A DNA stretch of 12,080 nt from NCBI GenBank assembly GCA_029935255.1, contig JAOZKS010000043.1, positions 1 through 12,080 on the forward strand, read 5' to 3'. The translations under genes were made by a program, and so were the position numbers. The DNA comes from Pontiella sp. GTDB taxonomy: Bacteria > Verrucomicrobiota > Kiritimatiellia > Kiritimatiellales > Pontiellaceae. The notes under the pieces are model-generated. The model saw nothing but the letters and a program-made list of their open reading frames with translations. It had not been told where the DNA came from and ran no database searches. Shown in pieces: positions 1-5,569 of the stretch; the first letter of the stretch is position 1; every line of letters starts with the position of its first letter.

Positions 1-28
1 GTACTAATTAGTCGTGAGGCTTGATCTT
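1..28 (+). rRNA. 23S rRNA, 3' end (partial)
   Basis: The first bases match the conserved 3' terminus of bacterial 23S rRNA: a GTACTAAT block, then CGTGAGGCTTGA and a short T-rich end. This parallels the E. coli end (GGTACTAAT...CCGTGAGGCTTAACCTT). The terminal GCTTGATC would pair with the 23S 5' end, which lies outside the window. Only about 28 nt are present, so the call rests on this short but highly conserved block and on the 5S gene directly downstream. The exact mature end is uncertain by a few bases. Confidence 0.85.
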
Positions 29-83
29 TATATTTCAAGTTATATAGGCGTACATGCGCTTTGCGGTTTTTCCAATATTATGC

Positions 84-107
84 AATTGTTTTTAATTTTA
101 AACAATT
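84..107 (+). other. inverted repeat in the 23S-5S spacer, possible processing stem
   Basis: AATTGTTT (84-91) and AAACAATT (100-107) form a perfect 8-bp stem with an 8-nt AT-rich loop, ending two bases before helix I of 5S. Stems flanking 5S are common RNase processing sites in rRNA precursors. That role is inferred from position alone. The stem is very AT-rich and so only weakly stable. Confidence 0.35.
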
Positions 108-109
108 TT

Positions 110-221
110 CCGGTTACCATAGCGAGGAGGAAACACCTGTTCCCATACCGAACACAGAAGTGAAGGGCCTCAGCGGCGATGGTACTAAGGGGTAGACCTT
201 GGGAGAGTAGCACGTAGCCGG
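110..221 (+). rRNA. rrf: 5S ribosomal RNA
   Basis: This is a complete 5S rRNA. The closing helix I is visible: CCGGTTAC at 110-117 pairs with GTAGCCGG at 214-221 (8 bp, one G-U). Internal landmarks are in the normal order: ATAGCGAGGAGG, the loop region CCATACCGAACACAGAAGTGAAG, GCGGCGATGGTACT, and GGGAGAGTAG. The 112-nt helix-to-helix length fits the usual ~115-120 nt once a few flanking bases are added. The gene lies 81 nt after the 23S end with no tRNA between, the standard 23S-5S order, and a strong terminator follows. Confidence 0.95.
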
Positions 222-234
222 TTTTATTTTTTTA

Positions 235-267
235 ACCTTGGATCGAAAGATCCAAGGTCTTTTTTTT
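235..267 (+). terminator. rho-independent terminator of the rRNA operon
   Basis: ACCTTGGATC (235-244) and GATCCAAGGT (249-258) form a perfect 10-bp stem closed by a GAAA tetraloop. C and then eight T follow (260-267). It lies 13 nt after the 5S helix, which fits the end of the rRNA transcription unit. Confidence 0.95.
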
Positions 268-396
268 ATGTTTCATATTATATTTTAAAATTTCCTACTA
301 AGAAATTGCGATAACAGGGTGTTATGTTTTTATTGCTTTACAGAAGATTGGGGGTAGGCGCAGTGTGGGGGTCAGGAAAATACTGGAGAGCGAAAG

Positions 397-1065
397 ATGA
401 AGTTAGTTGTTGGTTGTATGATTTTATTTGGATGGGTGTCTTTGGGGTTCGGGGAAATGCGGATCTGGACGAGCCAAGCGGGGGATACGCTTGAGGCCGA
501 ATATGTTCGAGACACAATGGGAAATGTTTGGCTGAAGCCTCCGAACGGGAACGTGAAGAAAGTTCCCATCAAGGCATTATCGCAGGCCGATCAGGACTAC
601 ATCAATTTGAATAAACCGCCCACGCTTGAAATCATCGTGGATGATAATAAGAAGGGATTGTCTGTAAAAGGCGATATTGATAACAGGAGGGAGTCTCTTC
701 GGTTCGAAGTTAATATTCGTAAAACCAGCAAGCGACCTTATCCCAGAAAAATGACGGCGTACCTTTTTGTCATCGGGTTGGATATATACAAAGATGAGTA
801 TGTCTTATTGGACAGTCAGAAGGAAAGTTTTGTACTTACGCCAGAGAAGAATAACAGCTATAGCTTTGAGGGAAAGAGCGTCAAGTTAGAGTATGATCCG
901 GATCCTCCGTGGGGCAAAAAATACGAAGGCTATCTGGTTTGTATTCAGACGAGCGATGGGGAAATTCTTCTGTTTAAGGGAAAGAAGCGATTTGAAAAAA
1001 ACCTTCAGGTTTTGATAGGGGCACGTGTGGGAGCCCGCTTTGATGAGGATATGCGGCCTTTATAA
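397..1065 (+). CDS. secreted SHD1-domain protein, paralog 1
   Basis: This is a predicted exported protein of 222 aa with no recognised enzymatic function. Residues 1-19 form a signal peptide, with likely cleavage after GFG. Residues ~22-70 match the bacterial SHD1 (SLA1 homology domain 1) pattern: RIWT, then a Gly turn, LEAEYV, a second strand pair, VPIKALSQADQDYI. SHD1 modules of this kind are frequent in exported proteins of Verrucomicrobia, Planctomycetes and Kiritimatiellota. Residues ~76-216 form a second domain shared with the three paralogs downstream, marked by RKTSKRPY (108-115), YVLLD (135-139), YEGYLV (176-181) and RFEKN (198-202). The strand-rich pattern suggests a beta fold, but I cannot name a family. 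A GGAG at 385-388 sits 8 nt before the ATG. The next paralog starts 13 nt after the stop, implying co-transcription. Codon use is more A/T-rich than in the genes to the right. Confidence 0.85.
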   Translation: MKLVVGCMILFGWVSLGFGEMRIWTSQAGDTLEAEYVRDTMGNVWLKPPNGNVKKVPIKALSQADQDYINLNKPPTLEIIVDDNKKGLSVKGDIDNRRESLRFEVNIRKTSKRPYPRKMTAYLFVIGLDIYKDEYVLLDSQKESFVLTPEKNNSYSFEGKSVKLEYDPDPPWGKKYEGYLVCIQTSDGEILLFKGKKRFEKNLQVLIGARVGARFDEDMRPL

Positions 1066-1078
1066 TGCCGCAGGTGGT

Positions 1079-1774
1079 ATGAGGTATCTTTTTTCGGTTC
1101 TATTTTTCTGTTTCTGCATTGTTTCCTTTTCTGAAATACGCCTCTGGGAGGATAAAAAGGGGAACGTATTGGAAGCGGAATATAAATGTGAGATATCGGG
1201 AAAAGTGATCCTTCGCGACCGAGCAGGAAACGATTACAAGCTGTCCATTTCCAGTCTCTCAGAAAAGGACCAAAACTACCTCAAGACTAAGTTGCCTCCA
1301 GAAATCGATATTGAATTCAAAAAAATACAGAACCGGAAAAAATCATCCTACTACAATTCAGTCGTTTCAATGCACGGAGAGGTAATCCTGACCCAGACCA
1401 GCCGAATGCCTTATAGTGGAGAGCTAAAAGCAACGTTGTTTATGATAGGAAATGCCAGTTATGACGACGAATTTATCATGCTGGACCGGACTGATTTCAA
1501 CTTCAATTTTAGGGAGGGAAAGACTCACTCATTTGTGGGAGGACGCTTTAAGATGCATGAGTATAAATACTCATCCACGAATGATGGGGTCGAATACCGT
1601 GGTTTCTTGGTGGTGGTCTACGATAAAAATGGAGCCGTTCTGCACTCCAAGACGAGCAGGGATGAATTCGAAAGGAATATAGAATATCTTTCCAAAATCA
1701 AACCCGGATCACGCTTTCCTGACGATTTGAAGGGAAAGGCAACCCAAAGTTCATCTTCTCGAACATACTATTAA
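1079..1774 (+). CDS. secreted SHD1-domain protein, paralog 2
   Basis: This is a 231-aa predicted exported protein of unknown function. The start is placed at the ATG at 1079 because translation from there begins directly with a good signal peptide (MRYLFSVLFFCFCIVSFS, cleavage near residue 18). A longer in-frame ATG at 1025 would add 18 non-hydrophobic residues and overlap the previous gene. The ribosome site is weak (AGGTGG at 1072-1077), so translational coupling to paralog 1, 13 nt upstream, is plausible. SHD1 spans about residues 20-69 (EIRLW, LEAEYKC, LSEKDQNYL). The shared C-terminal domain follows, with QTSRMPY (106-112), IMLDRT (133-138), VEYRGFLVV (171-179) and EFERN (196-200). The first motif has lost the leading RK seen in the other copies. 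A Ser-rich tail ends the protein. Confidence 0.85.
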   Translation: MRYLFSVLFFCFCIVSFSEIRLWEDKKGNVLEAEYKCEISGKVILRDRAGNDYKLSISSLSEKDQNYLKTKLPPEIDIEFKKIQNRKKSSYYNSVVSMHGEVILTQTSRMPYSGELKATLFMIGNASYDDEFIMLDRTDFNFNFREGKTHSFVGGRFKMHEYKYSSTNDGVEYRGFLVVVYDKNGAVLHSKTSRDEFERNIEYLSKIKPGSRFPDDLKGKATQSSSSRTYY

Positions 1775-1782
1775 TTCATGGG

Positions 1783-2376
1783 ATGGATATGAAACTTATC
1801 ATCGCAACGCGCAACGAATACAAGCTGCAAGAAATCAAGGCGATCTTTGATTTTCAGGGATTAGAAGTTCTTTCGGCCTTTGATTTTCCGGAGATCCCCG
1901 ATGTCGTTGAAGATGGCGATACGCTGGAGGCCAACGCGATTAAAAAGGCCGTCACGCTGGCAAAATCCACGGGCTGTTGGGCTTTGGCAGATGATTCCGG
2001 GCTGGAAGTCCATGCGCTAGGTGGAGCACCGGGGGTGTATTCCGCCCGCTACGCTGGTGAACCATGCTCCTATTCCAATAATAACGATAAGCTGCTCCGT
2101 GAGCTAGCCGATGAGTCCGATAGAACCGCGCAGTTTCGGACGGTCATCGCGCTCTCCGACCCCGAAGGAAACAGTCAAACATTGGAAGGTGTTTGTGCCG
2201 GAACAATCATCAAGGAGTTGCACGGCACCAACGGCTTTGGCTATGACCCGCTCTTTGTTCCCGAGGGCTATATCGAAACCTTTGCCGAACTTGATTCTGA
2301 GGTGAAAAATCGCATATCCCATCGTGCCCGTGCACTACAGAAAGTGCAGGCATTCTGGTCGGAATTGCTGAAATAA
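1783..2376 (+). CDS. rdgB: XTP/dITP diphosphatase (RdgB/HAM1 family)
   Basis: RdgB hydrolyses non-canonical purine nucleoside triphosphates (XTP, dITP, ITP) to the monophosphate and pyrophosphate, keeping deaminated purines out of DNA and RNA. It acts in the cytoplasm, usually as a homodimer. All family signatures are present in 197 aa, the usual length: ATRNEYK (8-14, phosphate binding), ADDSGLEV (69-76, with the catalytic/metal Asp pair), GVYSARYAG (84-92), GFGYDPLF (151-158, base recognition) and SHRARAL (179-185). No signal peptide is present. The start could be the ATG at 1783 or the one at 1789, giving MKLIIATRN; neither has a clear ribosome site. The gene begins 9 nt after paralog 2, so it probably shares that transcript although it is functionally unrelated to the SHD1 genes. 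Confidence 0.95.
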   Translation: MDMKLIIATRNEYKLQEIKAIFDFQGLEVLSAFDFPEIPDVVEDGDTLEANAIKKAVTLAKSTGCWALADDSGLEVHALGGAPGVYSARYAGEPCSYSNNNDKLLRELADESDRTAQFRTVIALSDPEGNSQTLEGVCAGTIIKELHGTNGFGYDPLFVPEGYIETFAELDSEVKNRISHRARALQKVQAFWSELLK

Positions 2377-2458
2377 GCATAGAATTTCTGCAATATTTGA
2401 TCGTTCTCATGGTTCTATGGTCCGTACACGTGGGGTGTTGCCAAAGGAGAGATAGAGG

Positions 2459-3235
2459 ATGAATAAAGTCTTATTAGGCAGGGTGGTTGTGCTTGTTCTC
2501 ACAGGAATCTGCTATTCAGGCATGGCCGAGCAGCGTGTTTGGACCGACACCTCTGGAAAAACCATGGAGGCTGAATATGTCCGGACAACGGGCGATCAGG
2601 TGGTTTTAAGAAAGCAGGATGGTTCGGAATTCAAGGTTTCACTCGACACGCTCAGCATGCGCGATCGAAAATATGCTGTATTGCAAGCCCCCCCGCACGT
2701 TGAGATCAAAGTTTCCACGAATACGGATCGTGAAAACGAGGGGTATGGGAGCGGTCGTGGGAGTGGGTTTCAGGTTCAAACAGAATCGGTTCAGTGCACC
2801 GTTTCGATTCGAAAGACCAGTTCGGTGCCCTACGAAGCCCCTCTGGTTTCCGAAGTCTACTTGATCGGGCAACCGGAACAAAAAGAGATGTATGTCATCC
2901 TTGACCGAACCGTGTCCAAATTTAAATTTTCCGTCGAAAACAAGAACCAGCATAGCTATGAAAGCGGAACCATCAACCTTAAACAGGTTGAGGCCGGGAA
3001 GCAGACGGGAGTTGAGTATAAAGGGTATATCGCTGTAGTCAAAGATCGTACGGATAGCGTGATTTCCATGAAATGCAGTAAATTGATTTTTGAAAAGAAT
3101 GCGGAGCTCATCCTTGGCTCCCAACGAGGAACGGCCTTCGATGAGGCGTTTAATCTTGTCGATCGTGCCGAAAAAAAAGCTCGCGACCAAAGTAGGAAAA
3201 CGGCGAAAAAGCGTTTCCCCGGTCGCAGGTTTTGA
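2459..3235 (+). CDS. secreted SHD1-domain protein, paralog 3
   Basis: This is a predicted exported protein of 258 aa, the longest of the four paralogs, with unknown function. It has a signal peptide at 1-23 (cleavage after GMA) and SHD1 at ~25-73 (QRVWTD, MEAEYV, VVLRKQDG, LSMRDRKY). A Gly-rich linker lies around residues 95-103. The shared C-terminal domain has RKTSSVPY (118-125), YVILDRT (145-151), VEYKGYIAV (185-193) and FEKNA (211-215). A strongly basic extension (from ~234 to 258) is missing from the other copies. It begins next to an eight-A run in the coding strand, so slippage may have added or altered the tail. A GGAG at 2446-2449 lies 9 nt before the ATG. The 82-nt gap from rdgB shows no terminator, so read-through from the upstream genes is possible. 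Confidence 0.85.
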   Translation: MNKVLLGRVVVLVLTGICYSGMAEQRVWTDTSGKTMEAEYVRTTGDQVVLRKQDGSEFKVSLDTLSMRDRKYAVLQAPPHVEIKVSTNTDRENEGYGSGRGSGFQVQTESVQCTVSIRKTSSVPYEAPLVSEVYLIGQPEQKEMYVILDRTVSKFKFSVENKNQHSYESGTINLKQVEAGKQTGVEYKGYIAVVKDRTDSVISMKCSKLIFEKNAELILGSQRGTAFDEAFNLVDRAEKKARDQSRKTAKKRFPGRRF

Positions 3236-3331
3236 TTCTTTTTTTAGTGGGGAGGACGGCCTTCGCAAAAAGGTTTTGATTGCTTCTTTGTTTCACGACA
3301 ACCGTTAACCGGAAACAAAAGGAGGCACAAA

Positions 3332-4003
3332 ATGAAGAACCGTGTAATTACATGGATGCTCGTCGGCCTCGTTGCACAGTCGGTGCAGGCCGAGTTCCGC
3401 ACTTGGACGGGGAGCTCAGGAAGTCAGCTCAAAGCTGAATTCATCGAAGAAGCCGGGGACAAGATCGTCCTTCGCGACGAATCCGGGCGTAAGCTCAAAG
3501 TCCCGCGCTCCTATCTAAGCGCTGGAGATATCGACTATCTCAACGGCCAAATCGTTCCTGTGCTTGGAATCAAGTCCGAGATCAAGGTCGAATCGGAGAT
3601 CCACTCCAGCGCCGGGGTGGTGCAGGTGGTGAAATACACCATCGAAATCCGTAAAGTGAGCTCCACCCCCTATGAATCGCCCGTGGAGGTTGCGCTATAC
3701 CTCGTTGGTTCCATCGGCAAAGACAAAACCTATGTGGTGCTCCAGCGAACGCAGAAGCAGGTCTGGTTCACCGCCCAAAAACGCAACCCCATATTCACGG
3801 GACCCGACCTTGCTTTGGGTTCAAAGGAGCTGCAGAAAAAATACGACATCGAGTATGTCGGCTATCTGGTGATTGCTTCCACGACCGGCGGACGAATTAT
3901 CGAGGTCAACTCCGACAACAAGACGCTGGAGACGAACGCAGGGTTTATTGCCTCGTTCAGGGGAGGCGATCTTTTCGGCTCCGATATGAAGCGGATCCAA
4001 TAG
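3332..4003 (+). CDS. secreted SHD1-domain protein, paralog 4
   Basis: This is a 223-aa predicted exported protein of unknown function, with a signal peptide at 1-20 (cleavage after VQA) and SHD1 at ~21-70 (EFRTWTG, LKAEFI, IVLRDESG, VPRSYLSAGDIDYL). The shared C-terminal domain has RKVSSTPY (107-114), YVVLQRT (134-140), IEYVGYLV (173-180) and LETNA (199-203), ending just after the FGSDM element that matches FDEDM in paralog 1. A strong ribosome site GGAGG (3321-3325) lies 6 nt before the ATG. Codon use is more G/C-rich than in paralogs 1 and 2. It is the last gene before the terminator at 4026. Confidence 0.85.
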   Translation: MKNRVITWMLVGLVAQSVQAEFRTWTGSSGSQLKAEFIEEAGDKIVLRDESGRKLKVPRSYLSAGDIDYLNGQIVPVLGIKSEIKVESEIHSSAGVVQVVKYTIEIRKVSSTPYESPVEVALYLVGSIGKDKTYVVLQRTQKQVWFTAQKRNPIFTGPDLALGSKELQKKYDIEYVGYLVIASTTGGRIIEVNSDNKTLETNAGFIASFRGGDLFGSDMKRIQ

Positions 4004-4025
4004 CGCAATAGTCTTGGCTAGGTAT

Positions 4026-4065
4026 GCCGGGCTTCTTTGTGTGGAGGAGTCCGGCTTTTTCTTTT
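4026..4065 (+). terminator. rho-independent terminator after the SHD1 gene group
   Basis: GCCGGGCT (4026-4033) pairs with AGTCCGGC (4048-4055), 8 bp with one G-U. The intervening TCTTTGTGTGGAGG can extend the stem through weaker pairs. TTTTTCTTTT follows directly. It lies 22 nt after the stop of the fourth SHD1 paralog and before purB, and so separates two transcription units. Confidence 0.85.
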
Positions 4066-4092
4066 GCCCATCGCAACCCACCCGACTATATT
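4064..4092 (+). promoter_or_regulatory. candidate sigma-70-type promoter for purB
   Basis: TTGCCC (4064-4069) and TATATT (4087-4092) are spaced by 17 nt. The -10 differs from TATAAT at one position, while the -35 keeps only TTG plus a C. Transcription would begin near 4099, leaving a leader of about 28 nt that holds the ribosome site. The -35 overlaps the T-tract of the preceding terminator. Position supports it, but the -35 match is modest. Confidence 0.4.
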
Positions 4093-4126
4093 TACCGCTG
4101 GTTTTCAATTTTAGGGAGAAAATATA

Positions 4127-5482
4127 ATGATTACAGCCATTAGCCCGATCGACGGGCGCTACGCAGCGAAAGTCGCCGAACTCACCGAATGTTTTTCTGA
4201 ATACGCCCTCGTACGCAACCGTGTGCGCGTCGAAGTCCTCTGGCTCATGGCGCTTTGTACTGAAACCGGAATTCCCGAATGTCGCGAACTTACCGCCGAA
4301 GAGCAAGATTTGCTCATGGGTATCCTCGATGATTTCACACCGCAGGAAGCCGAAAAAGTTAAAGCCATCGAGCGCACCACCAACCACGATGTGAAAGCAG
4401 TCGAATATTATCTCAAGCAAAAGATCGAAGGCACCACGCTGGAATCCCTTTCCGAATTCCTTCACTTTGCCTGCACTTCCGAAGATATCAACAACCTCTC
4501 CCACGCCCTCATGCTCAAAGACGGTCTCGCCGCGCTACTTCCGCATCAGCAGGAAATCATCGATCAGCTCAAGGCCTATTCCATCGATTGGAAAAGCGTG
4601 CCCATGCTCGCGCGCACCCACGGCCAGACCGCATCGCCCACCACCATCGGCAAAGAGCTCGCCGTATTCGCCGACCGCCTGTTTCGGCAAAAATTAAAAG
4701 CCGAATCCGTTGAAATTCTCGGCAAGCTCAACGGTGCCGTCGGCAACTACAATGCGCACCTCTCCGCCTATCCGGATATCGACTGGCCCGCGCTCGCCAA
4801 GGGCGTTGTCGAGGGCAAGCTTGGGCTAAAACAAAACCCCTTCACCACGCAGATCGAGCCGCACGACTACATGGCCGAAATGTTCGATGCCATCAGCCGC
4901 TACAACACGATTCTCATCGATCTCGACCGCGACATCTGGACCTACATCTCCATGGCCTACTTTGGCCAGAAGACCGTGAAAGGCGAGGTCGGCTCCTCCA
5001 CCATGCCGCACAAGGTCAACCCCATCGACTTCGAGAACTCCGAGGGCAACCTCGGAATGGCCAACGCCCTTTTCGGCCACCTCTCCGCCAAGTTGCCGAT
5101 CTCCCGGCTCCAGCGCGACCTGACCGATTCCACCGTCCTGCGCAACATGGGCGTTAGCTTCGGCTACAGCATGATCGCCTATCAATCCACCATGAAAGGA
5201 CTCGGCAAGCTTCAGCTCCGCGAAGAAAACCTCGCATCCGACCTCGATAATGCCTGGGAGGTCCTCGCCGAGCCCATTCAGACCGTCATGCGCAAAGCCG
5301 GGATTGAAAAGCCCTACGAAAAGCTCAAGGACCTCACCCGCGGACAAGCCCGTATCACTCAGGAAACCATTCAAGAATTCGTTCAAACCTTGGAGCTCGA
5401 TGAGGCTGACAAGCAACGCCTGCTCGAAATGTCCCCCGCCTCCTATATCGGCATGGCGGAAAGAATTGCGGAAAATCTATAA
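4127..5482 (+). CDS. purB: adenylosuccinate lyase (PurB)
   Basis: PurB catalyses two beta-elimination steps that release fumarate: SAICAR to AICAR in purine synthesis, and adenylosuccinate to AMP. It is a cytoplasmic homotetramer of the fumarase/aspartase superfamily. The 451-aa sequence is of the E. coli type, close in length to the 456-aa E. coli enzyme: it opens with ISPIDGRY and carries IERTTNHDVKAVEY (81-94, His87), FACTSEDINNLSHALMLK (114-131), ARTHGQTASPTTIGKE (162-177, catalytic His165), NGAVGNYNAH (202-211), the superfamily signature GSSTMPHKVNP (289-299, mobile loop with the catalytic Ser), and IEKPYEKLKDLTRG (393-406). GGGAG (4114-4118) lies 8 nt before the ATG. It appears to be transcribed alone, between a terminator upstream and a hairpin downstream. 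No key residue is missing. Confidence 0.98.
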   Translation: MITAISPIDGRYAAKVAELTECFSEYALVRNRVRVEVLWLMALCTETGIPECRELTAEEQDLLMGILDDFTPQEAEKVKAIERTTNHDVKAVEYYLKQKIEGTTLESLSEFLHFACTSEDINNLSHALMLKDGLAALLPHQQEIIDQLKAYSIDWKSVPMLARTHGQTASPTTIGKELAVFADRLFRQKLKAESVEILGKLNGAVGNYNAHLSAYPDIDWPALAKGVVEGKLGLKQNPFTTQIEPHDYMAEMFDAISRYNTILIDLDRDIWTYISMAYFGQKTVKGEVGSSTMPHKVNPIDFENSEGNLGMANALFGHLSAKLPISRLQRDLTDSTVLRNMGVSFGYSMIAYQSTMKGLGKLQLREENLASDLDNAWEVLAEPIQTVMRKAGIEKPYEKLKDLTRGQARITQETIQEFVQTLELDEADKQRLLEMSPASYIGMAERIAENL

Positions 5483-5496
5483 TCCAAAAGGCTGCA

Positions 5497-5533
5497 TTGG
5501 CGATGGGAAAGGCTATGCTGACCCCGTCGCCAA
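5497..5533 (+). terminator. hairpin between purB and the sulfatase genes (terminator or leader structure)
   Basis: TTGGCGATGGG (5497-5507) pairs with CCCGTCGCCAA (5523-5533): 11 bp with one G-U pair and a 15-nt loop. It starts 14 nt after the purB stop. The following sequence, TTCTCGTTTG, is a poor T-tract, so this may be a weak terminator for purB or a structured 5' leader for the first sulfatase gene. The pairing is certain; the function is inferred. Confidence 0.55.
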
Positions 5534-5555
5534 TTCTCGTTTGAGTGTTGAAAAT

Positions 5556-5561
5556 AAGGAG
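5556..5561 (+). promoter_or_regulatory. ribosome binding site deciding the start of sulfatase 1
   Basis: AAGGAG lies 8 nt before the ATG at 5570 but only 2 nt before the in-frame ATG at 5564. Normal spacing favours 5570, which removes two residues (MN) from the longer reading. Confidence 0.7.
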
Positions 5562-5569
5562 TCATGAAT

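Noticed and set aside
29..109. tRNA in the 23S-5S spacer
   Set aside because: There is no cloverleaf, no GTTC-type T-loop and no CCA end; the spacer is too short and AT-rich.
306..334. Possible promoter for the SHD1 group (TTGCGA with a T-rich -10 about 16-17 nt downstream)
   Set aside because: Both boxes match the consensus poorly and the region is AT-rich enough to give such matches by chance. A promoter is expected between 268 and 396, but I cannot place it.
1025..1078. Longer start for SHD1 paralog 2 at the ATG at 1025
   Set aside because: It would overlap paralog 1 by 41 nt and add 18 residues ahead of a signal peptide that starts cleanly at 1079.
4835..4843. NPF tripeptide in PurB as a possible SHD1 ligand (yeast SHD1 binds NPFxD motifs)
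   Set aside because: It reads NPFTTQ without the Asp, PurB is cytoplasmic while the SHD1 proteins are exported, and the segment is conserved PurB sequence.
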